A stretch of DNA of 64,000 nt from Hymenopellis radicata (taxonomy: Eukaryota > Basidiomycota > Agaricomycetes > Agaricales > Physalacriaceae): positions 275,584 through 339,583 of the forward strand of contig JADNRX010000021.1 in NCBI GenBank assembly GCA_015501595.1. Direction: 5' to 3'. Below, piece after piece: positions 35,937 through 47,795 of the stretch (position 1 is the stretch's first letter; each line of letters begins with the position of its first letter). The notes beneath the pieces were generated by a model, which did not search any database, was not told where the DNA came from, and saw nothing but the letters and a program-made list of their open reading frames with translations. The position numbers were made by a program, and so were the translations under genes.

Positions 35937-36375
35937 ATGTTGGATTGAGGTTTGCTTGTCACGTCATAAATTCATGCCTGTAGAGTTTCAATTTCCACAT
36001 CGCAAGGCCACGGACCGTTTACAATTACTATGGACAGACTATACCTTTGACTTCAGATTGCTGCTATTTATCCTGTGTTTAATTCGTGTTTTGGGGGGGT
36101 CATCTCGTCTGCTTTGTTCTATACTTGCCTTTCTGTAGCGCCTACAATCGTTTCCTTTGCTCTCAGAGGAAAATGCAGCTGTTTAAGCATCCGTTCAAGG
36201 ACTGAAGTTGTCAAGTTGAAGATCATCGTCGATTCGGTACCGGTTTGATGTGGGTCGTGAAGGACTTTCTCTTGGCATTTGTATATCCAGTGCCTCGGAT
36301 TGCTAATCCCATTTTCGTGGATGACATCAGCTCATTCGCGCCGCACCATCTTCAACGTTCTCTGAAACTTCCATA
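35937..36375. other. Intergenic stretch
   Basis: This holds the 3' flank of the wall-protein gene and the 5' flank of the thioredoxin-like gene. A run of seven G occurs near 36093. No gene is supported. Confidence 0.5.
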
Positions 36376-36994
36376 ATGCCGCTAGAATACATCTCTGATG
36401 AATCCTTCGTTCGCGCTCTGCCCGATCCTTCCAACACAGACTATGTGATATTCTACTCGTCCGTTGTTGATGGTCAGCTCTGGTGTCCCGTAAGATCCGA
36501 TCTTTATCATTCTGTGCGGCTGTGACTGATGCGACACGCGCGCGCATGTGTGTATTCTGATAGGACTGCCGAGTAGTGGATGCCTTCGTGAAGGACACAT
36601 TTGAGCCGTCCAATCCGGGCACACCACGGGCCCTTCTGATCTACGTTGGCGACCGACCTACGTGAGAGCGTTCGATGACTCACAGATCATGATGGTTTCT
36701 TGACGTGAAATTGCTGTCATGATATCAGGTGGAAGAGCAAGGATAACGCGTATAGGTGAGTGTATTTTGGCGCCCCCGTATCAGCGACGGTGGAGCCTGA
36801 TATATTGTCTTAATGTAGAGGCGATCCATGGAAGATCCACGGAATCCCGACCATGTTGAAAGTGAAGGAGGTCTGTCCAGTATATCAAAAGCCGAGTGAA
36901 CGCAGGTTCTGATCCGCATTGTTAGGGAAAGGAAATAGGACGTTTCGTGGACGACGAAATTCGCGATGAGCTTGCGAAGCTGACGAAAGATTGA
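36376..36994 (+). CDS. TXNDC17: Thioredoxin domain protein, TXNDC17/TRP14-like
   Basis: This is a small cytosolic thioredoxin-like oxidoreductase of about 120 residues. The active site WCPDC is interrupted by an intron after the proline codon (LWCP before it, DCRVVDAF after it). The family end pattern follows: ALLIYVGDRP, WKSKDNAYR, DPWKIHGIPTMLKVKE and GKEIGRFVDDEIRDELAKL. The WCxDC motif, rather than WCGPC, is diagnostic of the DUF953/TRP14 group, which reduces small disulfides and persulfides. Four or five short introns are present. It converges on the MOCS1 gene, about 80 bp between the two stops. Confidence 0.88.
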
Positions 36995-37075
36995 GAAGAC
37001 CTCCATGAGAACAATTGTACAGCCATGCGGCGGTATGAGAAACGGTGTTTGTTTCGTAGGCTAAGCTATCTACAA

Positions 37076-39170
37076 CTATGATTGCCTGGAAAAGTCACCA
37101 CTTCTTCCGCCTGATTTCTCGGTCACCATGATCTCGCCAATCACCATCTCCTTGCCCGCCACAGCCTTCAGCATGTCCCATACGGTCAAGAGGCCCACCG
37201 AAACAGCGGTCAGAGCCTCCATTTCGACCCCAGTCTTTCCTTGACATGACACGGTAGCAGTACAAACAACACTATGTCGAGTTTCTGAGTCGGAAGGAGC
37301 TTCTGGTGTGAGATGGACTTGAACGTTAGATAGCGCGAGAGGATGACACAGAGGGATCAAATCTGACGTCCGCTTGGAGCCCATGATAGCAGCAAGCTGC
37401 GCTACCGTTAGAGCGTCGCCTTTGCGGCGAGCCTTCTCCACGACCTTGTTCAATTCACCGGATGTGGTGGAAGATGGGTAAGTGCCAGTTATGAGCTGGT
37501 ACGCGATGGCAGGAATGAAGATGCGTCCACTGGCAGTTGCAGTACGGTGTGTTTCGTCCTTCGAAGAGACATCGACCATGTTAGCACGTCCGGTCTCGTC
37601 GAGATGCGTCAGTTTCGCGGGTGTACTGTATGAACGTGTTTGAAGATAGCGTGTTGAAGAACGGCGAGGAGAACGACGGTAGCCTGCCGAAGAAAAAATG
37701 AGGAACTGTTACAACGTATCCAGGGTGATATGTACAGGAAATGGACACTCAACCACCGATGAGAATCATTGGCCGATTCGTGACGACGTCAATGTCTTCC
37801 ATATGAGCGTGTTTTTCCTCTTTTCCGGTGACTGCACGACCAACGATCTTCAGAAGATCATCGTCGGAGGCTCCTTGACGCATCTCATCCCGCAAAGAGA
37901 CCTCTTTGGCATCGAATAGACAGACCTGGTATGAACGTTACTTTAAACGTACGTATGTTCGAACGAGAACCTACCTTGATCTGGCCGTCTGCTGTTATCC
38001 GTAAGCGATTACAAGACGAACAGAAGTGATCTGACATGCTGCTAATGAAGCCAAAGGTCCCTTGTATCCTGGGACGTGCCATGAGCGTGCTGTATCGTTG
38101 ACTTCGTCGGCAGTCCGTTCTACGAAGCTATAATGCTGCCGTATCCGGTCCAGAAGTTCCTCAGAGGGCACCATTTTCTTCTTGTCCCAAGAATTCCCTA
38201 ATGAAAGTTTGAGTCAACATTAGCCGAATGAGTGACACGAAGGTTTCACCTGTAAACGGCATGAATTCAATGAAGCGTACGGAGAGGTCCTCATCCTTGG
38301 TTAGCTCCACAAAGTCGACAACTTCTGCGTCGTTGAGACCCTGGATAACGACGACATTCAATTTAACAGAGACGAGCTCAGGAGACGCGAGGGCGGCATA
38401 TAAGGATTTCAATACCGCCTCGTGTCCTCTACGACGCGTCATGAACTCAAATTTGAAGGGATCTAACGTGTCCAGACTAACTCTTTCAATGCGACCGACG
38501 ACATGAGCGACAAGTCACCCACCTTAGATTCAGATGAGTCAAGCCATTCTGAACAAGCGTCGGTAGTTTTCTAGGTAGAACTATCCCATTGCTTGTCATA
38601 GCAATGGACTTCAAGCCGAGTGGACGAAGTGCGTCTAAACCACCTACACCCCAATTAGGCTACGGGAGCGACTATGCTGGAACAACAAACCAATAATCTC
38701 ATCGATACCTTTACGAATGGTGGGCTCTCCTCCTGTAAGCCGGATCTTGGTGACCCCGCTCTTCACGAAGAGGGAAGCAAGACGAAGAATCTCAGGGTTT
38801 GTCAAGAGTTTGCCCTGGGGAGAAAGTTCGATGCCTTCTTCTGGCATACAATAGAAACCTGGAGTTCTCTATCAATACTCTACTCATTCAATGAGTAGAT
38901 GTGGGATGTACACCGCAAGTTGCATCGCTCCGTTAGCGAGATTCGTAGATAGTCATGTCGCCGTTGAAAAGTGTCGATCAGCGCAGGCGCAAACGGCCGC
39001 GAAGAGTCAATCTGTGCAATCTTGGCCTACCAATTTGTTCAGTTCTAGACCCGGGCCAAGGGGATTGATGCTCTCACTCTGGCGTGTGCCTGCTGCCCGG
39101 TTGTGGCATATGTTCGCACTACTGAGAATCCGGTTATCCTGTGCGGTCCTCGCGATAGGTACATTCGCAT
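37076..39170 (-). CDS. MOCS1: Molybdenum cofactor biosynthesis fusion MoaA-MoaC, mitochondrial (one-base frame break)
   Basis: This bifunctional protein converts GTP to cyclic pyranopterin monophosphate. Exon 1 (39170-39078) encodes a basic leader like a mitochondrial targeting sequence ([15 protein letters not shown]). Exon 2 starts at 39026. The radical-SAM cluster motif [14 protein letters not shown] is assembled across the intron 38911-38859. Then come [34 protein letters not shown], and the second cluster motif [15 protein letters not shown] (about 37985-38030). The MoaC domain starts around [20 protein letters not shown] (37579) and has [22 protein letters not shown]. It continues in the same frame, as in human MOCS1 and Aspergillus CnxABC. 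One base is missing at about 38056-38061, between VPGYKG and [11 protein letters not shown] functional product implies nitrate reductase or another Mo-enzyme in this fungus. Confidence 0.92.
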
Positions 39171-39550
39171 GGCTCCGAATACTGATGGTTAAAGTGTAAT
39201 CTAGACCCCCATGAAAGAGATGATTCGTTCGTTATACGACGTGAACGGGCAAGCACGGTGGTGGCGTGATGAATGGACTCGCATGAGTCAGCATGCCCGA
39301 ACCGATTAGGTCACGAACGCCGTGTGGCATTGCTTCCGTCCATTCTGTTCTTGACTTCGGCTCTCGTCGGAGTCCCGCTGACCCTATGGGACGACGAGAA
39401 CGCACCTTTGTATCATCTCTGGTGCTCCTGTGTCCGTGATTGTAGGATGCTATCGGTATACTGGGGATCTGCGAACCACCTTGAACTGGTTTGGACTCGG
39501 CTATACGCAACTTCACGTATTCCCCACTTCTTTTCTCTTCTCCCCTGGCG
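39171..39550. other. Divergent intergenic stretch
   Basis: This is the space upstream of MOCS1 (minus) and the glycosyltransferase-like gene (plus). A hydrophobic reading frame (about 39273-39440) could be an N-terminal anchor of the latter, but no splice joins it convincingly. Confidence 0.35.
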
Positions 39551-41190
39551 ATGACAGCCTATACCGACGCGTCGGAGGTCACACTACCAACAGGACAGCC
39601 GATACTACTGCTGTTGTATTGAATTGGTCGCGTTTTCAGAACGTAGTTGAGATAACCGCGCTCTTCTGCGACCCGTCACTCGAACACACATTGCATACAG
39701 TTGTTGTCTGGAATAACAACCCCAAGCCGTTGTCGAAATCAGTTTGTATAAATTGTACTCCTGTCCGACTACTATGAACGACCCCGCCCTAGGATTTCTC
39801 GGAATGTATTAGGGAGAGGCTAAGCATAATCAACTCGCCTTCAAATGAATACTTCAAGGCGCGTTTCACGGCGTGCGCGCAGGCATCTACGCCATACTGT
39901 TTCATTCAGGTCTGTAGTGCGCAAACTCTCCCTGCTTTTTTCTTGCTGAACTCAATCGTTCAGGATGATGATTATTTTGTCCTTCCGGAAGTAATAATCT
40001 CAATGCGTTCGCACTTGACTCTCAATCGGATCCTGTATATGTCCTGCCGCCACACGAGATGCTTTCTACCCAACTAAAGTTGACACGGCGGACCCTGTTG
40101 TACATACCTCTGTGGCGTGGTTAGGCCATGGCGCGATGTTCCCTCGTTCACTCGCCGTCGACTTCTTGGCTCTTATGCAGCATCTGAATATGACAGATGT
40201 AGAACAAAAGATGGCCGACAATTATTTTTCTATCATGCGAAATGTCGTCCCGAGGCGTGGTTTGGTCAAGGAATCGAGCTTGGCGGGGACAGGCTTTTAC
40301 AGTCGGGACAGAAGGAGACGAGCGAAACAAGAAGCATTTTGTACGCTTCGACTGAATTTTATTGCCTCGCCATTCTCACAGATTTGTAGATACGAGCGAC
40401 TGAGTTCCTACAGTCAGTTCTTGATTGCCAAGACAGTGATTGTTCGGAGATTCCATTTGTCGATACGAGCCTTGGCAGCGTTCATGTGGGCTATAGACCT
40501 TCTCGCTCGGTCTGCCGTGGCGTACCGTGTATTTTGGAGACCTCTATTTCGAATCTACCGACGGAGGCCCTTGAGCTGCAAGCGTCGTCCCTTCAGCAAA
40601 TCCTCACGAAAGAGGACGAGTTCATGTTAAAGACCCCTCATCACATCCTTCAGCATTATTTGGACCATCCGCTGTCGCGTGCTGTGGATGGGCTTCCTAA
40701 TACCGCCTTTCAAAGCCTGTACAGTGCGTAGCCTATATTTATTCTGACAATATCTTGAATTTTCTTTGCAGAGGGTAGCCAAGGAGACTTCATCACGCTG
40801 GACACACTCGAACCACTAGGTGCCGAGTGGTACAATGTTGAGCTTGTCGCTCTCGTTGACGCCGGAACGGCACAGATCTTCCAACAAAGCAATTTTCAAA
40901 TGCGTTCGCATGATAGTGATGAGCCGGTACACCTTCATGGCTTATCACCTCTTCATACAGAGATTGACAAGCTCTCGTAGGTCGCGACGTCTAGCACCGT
41001 TCGTTGCTCGTCCGTCAGGTCGTCCTTGTTTTCGGTATGGCACAACTTGAAGGAATGCAGCGTTCAGATGTTATCAGGCGATTCCATCGTCGATCCTTCT
41101 GCGCGATTGTTTAGTGTGAGACTAGAGCACGATGTGGATGTTCGTTGGCGTATCTATGAGATTTGGATGCGCGGTGTATACAGTACTTGA
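39551..41190 (+). pseudogene. Glycosyltransferase-like gene with at least five one-base losses
   Basis: Read across frames, the protein begins MTAYTDASEVTLPTGQ and continues AVVLNWSRFQNVVEI, VVVWNNNPKPLS, FKARFTACAQAS, CFIQDDDYFVLPEVI, LPPHEMLSTQLK, AWLGHGAMFPRSLAVDF, MADNYFSIMRNVVPEAWF and HVGYRPSRSVCRGVPC, and ends IYEIWMRGVYST. The DDD triplet after an aromatic core fits a metal-binding motif of a nucleotide-sugar transferase, but I cannot name the family with certainty. The frame shifts by a missing base near 39600, 40030-40040, 40071-40079, 40247-40251 and 40285-40288. Between the breaks the protein is well kept, with no internal stops. It is therefore either a very young pseudogene or an intact gene with sequence errors. 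Confidence 0.55.
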
Positions 41191-41300
41191 GAAAATATTT
41201 TTTCGAATTTGAGACCCTAACGTTACCCCGCCTTACGTCACTGGGGGTGGACGAGCATGTCTAACTTGGGCTTGCTTTCCTTCTACCTCGACCTCGTATA

Positions 41301-42464
41301 ATGTTACGCAAGCCTGCTACTAATCTCGCTGCATCGCTAGGAGGTACACGTCGCTCTATATCGGTACAGGTTGCGAGGGTTTATTTACTCAGTGCTGCCG
41401 ACTCAAAGTGTCCTCCCTTAGTCGCTGTTACACGGATCGCCAGAGGCCAAGAAGGCGGGCGAGGCCGACGTTCTACAACATTCGCGTCTCGTAGGACGCG
41501 GAAAGTACATCCACGGCTTTGAGAGTAGGTGCACATCGTGTCGACGGCGTGTCGTCACTGATGTCTCGCAGTCCACAAGGTCAAGCCCGACAAGACTGAC
41601 GAGTACAAGAAGGCAGCGTAAGTCTTGCGCTTTCATGTTGTTGGCGTCGCTTCACAACCATCAGGGAGCGCTACTATACTGGCGTAAAGGACGATGCTGG
41701 TCTCAACGTCAAACTGACAGGGAGTTGGGAGACACTCGTCGGCGAACAGGATACATTCTTCCACATTTTGGAATACGAGAACTATGGGGGCTACGACAAA
41801 ACCACGCAATTACTCAAGACATCGGCGGTCGGTTACAAATGCTCGTCGCCATCAGATTGCCCGTTGACATTCTCGTAGCACCTGGAGGCGTACCGAGCCA
41901 TGCTTCCATTCATAAATTCGCGGTCCAGCCAACTTAACCAGGAGTTTGCATTCTTCCCTTCGGCTCCACCCCGTGCACAGGGTGGTATCTTTGAACTCCG
42001 GAGCTACCAACTGAAGCCTGGAACACTTCTCGAGTGGGAGAATGCCTGGTGTGACTTGCCCCGTTGAACGTCCATGGAGTGCTGATCTAGGTTTCCAGGC
42101 GGAGAGGAATCGATGCTCGCCGTAAATTCGTTGCTCCTGTAGGCGCCTGGTTCTCACAAGTTGGCCGTCTGCACCAGGTCCATCATATGTGGCAGTATCC
42201 GTGAGTTAATTGTGTCTTGCTTTGTCCATGCCCTGAATGCCACCACCACTTCTTCACCCCATTTGATAGTAATCTCGAAGCTCGCAAGGAAACGAGGGAG
42301 AAAGCTTGGCAGCTTGATGGATGGGCGGAAACCGTCGATAAAGTAAGTTTTCTGGATCATTTGGATGCTGCGCGGAGTAGTGACGGTGGGATTAGACTGC
42401 CCAATTGGCCAAATTTATGGACGCTTTCGTACTGAGTCCTCTCCCGTACAGTCCCTTGAAATAG
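41301..42464 (+). CDS. NIPSNAP family mitochondrial protein
   Basis: A short basic leader (MLRKPATNLAASLGGTRRSIS) suggests mitochondrial import. Two NIPSNAP-type alpha/beta-barrel halves follow. The first has KYIHGFEIHKVKPDKTDEYKKAAERYY, LTGSWETLVGEQDTFFHILEYENYGGYDK; the second has GGIFELRSYQLKPGTLLEWENAW, APVGAWFSQVGRLHQVHHMWQYPNLEARKETREKAW. The end is FVLSPLPYSPLK at 42464. Seven introns, all GT-AG, join in phase without frame breaks. In animals NIPSNAPs are matrix proteins exposed on damaged mitochondria as a signal for mitophagy; in fungi the role is not established. An NBR1-like receptor is encoded later in this window, but the two are far apart. Confidence 0.88.
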
Positions 42465-44008
42465 AGGACGGAGTGTTGCGGAGCAGGTAGGACAAGTCGC
42501 GTCGAATCGGGTGAGCTGCTGGTGTGAAGCTATTTACGATTTTGAATGAAAATGGTTTGATGCCACTTGATGAGTTGTAGTTCGTTAACGGTCTGCCGTA
42601 CTGGTTATGGCTGCTTCAAATGACAAGGAAAGGCGAGAAGTGGTGGTGCTGGGACTTGCATTTGTATCCTAAGGTCAGGGCCGTTGTCCAATCGTCGGAC
42701 CTATCGGACGCAAAGCGCGGATATCGCTATATCGGGGCATCGGACCGCATCCGGATTGGTTCGCGCATTACGACATATTGAATTCCACGCGAGGCTATAC
42801 TAAGGTCGTCTTTTCCCCTGGGCCTGACGGTGACAGCGAAGACGCTGATAACGATCCCGATCTGCTCAGAAACCGACGGCAACCAGCTCCCGAACATTCG
42901 GGGCACGTGATCCCGGCCTTGCAAAAATAATTATCGGCGCCTGGGCCCTCGCCTTAACAGCACCTATCCTTTCGAAATGTTAAGACCAGGTCAAGACACA
43001 CCATGGATCCTCAAGAACCCGCTTTTACGACTCCCAGGAAGAAGATAATTATCGCGGCCAGTGGCTCTTGGTTGTGCGCCTCCGGAGACCTGCAGGACAA
43101 CTCGGTAGGCGTCTTGCAGCCTAAGCTGTCACTAAAGGTGGCGCTGAAATTGAGAAGTGCATAACTCATCTCAGATTTTTTTTTGCAGGTCTAAACTACT
43201 ATGCTTGACAGGATTCAGACTCGTGGCATTGGGGCTGCGAGTCGAACGGCATTGAGAGAAGATGAATCTGGGGAGGAATAGAGAGGGATACTGGTATGTT
43301 TGCTTCAGCATACTTGGCTTTTACTGTGTCGGGCGCCTTTACTGGCGGCGCGTAATACGCGCGCGTAAACTACGTCGCGACGAATGAACTGTGAACTTGA
43401 TTCCTAATCCCTCTTACTCTGCTCTGCCAGCTCCTCAGCCATTTTCGGAGCCAACCTAGTACGCGCTGTGGCGCACGGCCCAGAACTCGTGATAAGCGAT
43501 CCAATGAGGAAACGGGGTGTGGAGTGGGGGCGGAATGGGCAATAGGGAGGGCGATGTGAGGGATATGACTCCCCTTCCACTACGACCCCTCCCGCCAACA
43601 CCCCAATCCCCCCACGCTCCTTCTAGTGTCACCCACCCTCATGGAATATTATCTACCGCCTATCGTCGCGGATACCGGGTACGCCTCGTCGGGAACGACG
43701 CGGCATGAAGCTAATCTACGTGGTTTAGACACGGTGGTCTATCCGCTGTGATGAAACTTGTCAAACTCTTTGCCGAATCTGTACTGCATTTCCTCTTTTC
43801 TCATACTTCCCGCTAATACCCTTGACAGGGTGCAACCGGTATCCATATGGAAGACCAACTTCATGAAGGGAAGAAGTGCGGACATCTAGGCGGCAAAGTT
43901 CTCGTACCAACATCGACTCATATTTCTCGCCTGATTCCACTTTGACCTGATGAAGTCGACGATGCTTCTCATTGACAAATTCTGAATCCGGCAAACTGCT
44001 CTCTTCGA
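42465..44008. other. Intergenic, gene-poor stretch
   Basis: No reading frame in this 1.5 kb shows a domain or plausible splicing. Short frames on both strands (for example minus 43761-43994) are not supported. There is a C-rich patch at 43574-43622. The stretch may be old transposon or gene remnants that I cannot classify. Confidence 0.4.
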
Positions 44009-44497
44009 ATGTGCACAGTGGATGTCGCGGATCAGGAATTCATCCTTGGGACAACGAATGAAGACAGCAAAGCCCTCACGCAGGCTCTATCGGAAGTTGA
44101 GGGTTGCGGATATCGTAGAATTACAGGCTATTTGGACGTCACATTTAATGAGGGTGAGTGCGGATGTACTCCTTCGCCAGTCCATTTCTGACGGGGTTCA
44201 GCGGTCGAGAAGGCCATCAATAACTCTGATATCGAAGACAAAACCGCGACTTATGATTCGTACCTGAAGGCAGTTGTCGCCAAATCTACGGATGATGCTT
44301 GTAGCGTCGCTGAGGATATAGTGGGTCACAAAGTCTTCTGGCGTAGTGACCGTAGATCTGGCGATTTGAACAAGAACCAGGCCGGACATACAATGGGGAG
44401 AGGTGACAAGAGGGGCGCGGAAGCGCGGCGGGAGGCGACGTGGGATAAAGGTGCTGAGGTGAAGACGGGTGGAAGGAGGGGAGGATTAGGATCTTAG
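44009..44497 (+). CDS. Possible small orphan protein, two exons
   Basis: ATG 44009 opens a frame that runs to 44153, where GTGAGT starts a 48-nt intron ending TTCAG at 44201. The second exon (44202-44497) continues in phase to a TAG. The product has about 146 residues. Its first half is acidic (EDSKALTQALSEVEG), its middle has a block DACSVAEDIVGHKVFWRSD, and its end is Gly/Arg/Lys-rich. I recognise no family. Support is only the good splice signals and the phase match. It could be a lineage-specific gene or chance. Confidence 0.35.
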
Positions 44498-47400
44498 ATG
44501 AAACACCGGGGATGGTCTCCGTCGCGATGTACGTTCCCTATTCTCTCTCTCTCCGGTTAACTGACCTCTTTCAGATCGTGAGCCGTAGCATGCGCCTCAG
44601 ATGTATTTCAATCTCATCAAGTCGAATTCCACCCATGTTAACATCTCCGATATTAAGGCTTCTATCCAGACGTCGAATGCCAGCATTAACGTATATGTTA
44701 TCTCAATACGATCCCTAGATTCCCGGAACATCGATGCCCAAGTCTTCATCTGTGAATCCTCAAGGCAAATGTATTACTATTACACTTCTGAACTGCGCGG
44801 GCATTCAGTAGGCTTAGCTCAATGCTTCTCGCTTCATTCTGGGAGCTTCGAAAAAAACATTGACAGCTCCATTGTCAATGTTTCTAGTTTCCTCCCCGTT
44901 CGGATTTGAACAACCATCCGAGTCACGGTAAGCTTAATTCCTTTCATTCGTACCTTTCATTTAGAGGTCCCAGATCCTCGATTCAAAGTGCGACTCTCAA
45001 GAACGCAGTACGTTCATCGTGATTCCGCTTCCGCTTCCTGTTCTTACGAGCCACCAGATCCTCCATGACCGCGATCTGTTCAACATAACCATGGAATGCC
45101 TTCGGCGTTGACTCCATCACCTCGCATTCATTCAGTGTCGCAAGCAGCCCTCAGCCTCGACTTACGCACTGAAGCCCGGGTCATGAAGACCGTCGCCTCG
45201 ACTAGTGTAAGGTCTCCATTTCATTCGATCTGAACTGGCGAGCACAATTTCTAACCAAGCTGGGTTCCGTTCACAATATCAGCACTTCACTCATTTCAAG
45301 CCCTTTCCTTTCAAGACGAACGACGGTACGAGGAACCAGGAACCGTTGCGGGGTTCGAATTCTGTTTGCGGGTACATGCGAATTTGGGATCAGTGGCCTC
45401 GGAAATGTTCTTCGATTCGAGATCACAGTAACCTCCTCGTTTATCTCGAGGGCAGCATTAATCGTGCTCAACGAACGTTTTCCGTCGTCGTGGACTGCGC
45501 CTTCAATCATCCAGTCCGGATGGGTGCGAATTGAGGGTGAAAGGCTAAAAGGTTAACGGTGAGAACAAAAACCCCACTGTTGAACAAAAGCTTAGCAAAA
45601 TCAAAGGTAAAGATCCGAGTCTGTGCCCGTCATCATCGCATATCGCATGGCGCTTATTGTCCTTGGTAATGATGATCCCGTTCCGTGGATTTAATGGGCT
45701 GCAGCGACTAAAGCCTCCAAACTCAAGAGCATCGTTCGTGGCTCATCACGTTCCACACCGTGCAGACGGGTTATTGCTGGGAAGCAGATCATTGTCACCT
45801 CTTCTTTACGGTCGAACCACACCAATCATTGTACCTCTTTTGGGCGACACGTCCAGGCAATCACCGGTAAACGAGCAACACATTAGTTTGCTAATAACTT
45901 CAATAGACAAGAAGGTCAAGCGATTAGAGAATCTTCGCTGTCTACAAATCCTTCTACAACTCATCTGCCAGGTCGTGACCTTGCGGCTCTCTAATGAGAC
46001 ATTCTTCTGTCTCGTTTCTACCAGCTATCTTCACAGGTCTGCTATTGGGTTACCCAGCTCCTGCTCTACAGCATGCGCTAGTCGCACCTGTTGGAGCTCC
46101 TTCCCTGTCGCTTCCATACGATGAGGCCCAGTTTCACTCCGCGGTTTCTCGTGGCAGAACCCGATGGTGCCGGCGACGACCGTCATGTCGCTCCGAGTCT
46201 GCGTGTTTTTCAGAAGCTGGAGGAAACAAAGCGGTCAGTAGACACAGAAAGCAAGAACAATGTACCCCACATGTATCATCAGGCGTCGTCTCTTAGTTGG
46301 TCATACTGCGTGGACGAACGCGTCGGGAAGGTAATTGAAGCTAGAACTAACTAGTAGATAGTGACTTAACATAGACGTCGCCGGGATAAGACAGTGCACC
46401 TCGTGAATAGAAGGTGTCAGCGTTCGCCGCGTTCGAGGTCCCATTGTTTCTGAGATCAAAGGGTCTAGGATCGCAAGCTTCAGCCTGTAGCCACATCTAA
46501 CAAGATAATTATTTAAACCAATTCAGTCCTTCGAGGGGAGCACATATATTGTCCGCCATCTAGCCTGCACAACAATGAGCATATATCACAAAACATACCA
46601 AAGCCACGTAACAACAGCAGCGCCATTTCCCCCGGAGTTTTGTCAGTTGTAAATTAACGAAACATCTCGCGCGCCCGTAAGCTTTAGCCAATCACCATTT
46701 CTAGAGGTAGGCTCAAGGTCGGCCCGCCATCGACAGCTATGGGTGCAGGCTAAAGCGAGCGGGCGCATAAGATGAAAGAAGGGCTCACCGTTGGGCATGA
46801 TAGCGGTCGGCGCCGACCTGCTCCCTGCTTAACGACGAGGGTGAGGAGAGTGTGACAGTGATGGTATGAGAGAAACAATTATCGAGCCTGCCCACTAGTG
46901 CCCAGCACGCGTTTGTGTCACGCATCCGGATCACGACGCGTTTTCTGGGGCAGCAAATTCAGGTTTGCTTAAAAGACAGGAATGAATAAGAGATATGCGT
47001 AGTAACACTTGACAGTTAGGTGGACGCAACTCGGTCGCTTCTGGAGGCTGGCCGGGCTGTCGGCGAAAAGGAAAAGCTCACGTGCAGGGATCTAGACTTT
47101 GGGCGGCGATTGTCGGATTTAGAGCTCGTCGGAGTCGATTTCCGTAGCTCCGCGAGCTTCGTGGGCACGATCAGGGTCAGGGGATAAGACGACCTTACTC
47201 AGGCCTCATTAGGGCGATTCAATTCTTATCGAATAGCATAGAACTGGATTTGAAATTCCACTTTTGGCTGACCGTCTCCATTTGGGTCAGGTCATGCTTC
47301 CCTCAGAGTCCCGCTCGTCGTTTCCTTGCGCCACGGCGCCTATTGCGCGTCGCCCGCTCATTGTCGGCTCATTGCTGTCGGAAAGCCTTCTAACCACTGT

Positions 47401-47795
47401 CTTTACTTACGTTGTCTCTAATACTTCAATTTATTATCTTGAACACCGTAAAATTTCTGCTCAACACTGCTGCAAGGCAATTATGACTGGCCCGCTGCCG
47501 AGCCGACAACGAGCGGGCAGGAGGCGTCATCGCGCAAGCAGGCGACGAGTGGGAAGCATGCCCTTACCCAAATGGAGACGGTCAGCCAAAAGTGGAATTT
47601 CAAATCCAGTTCTATGCTATTCTATTCTATTCGATAAGAATTGAATCGCCCTATTCCACGCGAAACGTCGCGAGCTCAGTTATATGCCCGATACAGGTCG
47701 ATCGGCATCTCTGTCATCTTTAACTTGGACGACTACCTTCACTCGACTTCCGTCCTCGTCCTCGGTGGACCCTTCCCTCCTCTACATTTTGCACC
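44498..47795. other. Gene-poor region containing a foldback element
   Basis: There is no supported protein gene in 3.3 kb. Several reading frames of 60-155 codons (for example 45657-46124 and 46091-46354) lack domains and splice partners. The only clear structure is the inverted-repeat element at 47211-47652. Confidence 0.45.
47211..47652. mobile_element. Foldback/MITE-like element with long terminal inverted repeats
   Basis: The left arm (47211-47287) begins AGGGCGATTCAATTCTTATC, and its reverse complement ends the right arm (47566-47652). The two match almost perfectly over 77 bases, apart from a 10-bp gain in the right arm made of two extra copies of a 5-bp unit (ATTCT on the plus strand). 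Weaker inverted similarity continues inward for roughly another 90-100 bases per side, so most of the 442-bp element can fold. ATT borders both ends directly, a possible 3-bp target duplication (a TA dinucleotide is also consistent). It has no coding capacity, so it would be non-autonomous. Confidence 0.8.

Noticed and set aside
2536..42464. A psilocybin-type or other tryptamine gene cluster around the decarboxylase
   Set aside because: Neighbours are a protease, a coiled-coil gene, a phosphatase and glutathione synthetase. No kinase, methyltransferase, P450 or transporter of such a pathway is in the window.
45340..45400. A tRNA gene suggested by a GGTTCGAATTC-like B box
   Set aside because: No matching A box, acceptor stem or anticodon arm can be folded around it.
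45657..46354. A protein gene from frames of 90-155 codons
   Set aside because: Composition is untypical of the neighbouring genes, no domain is seen, and frames overlap in conflict without splice sites joining them.
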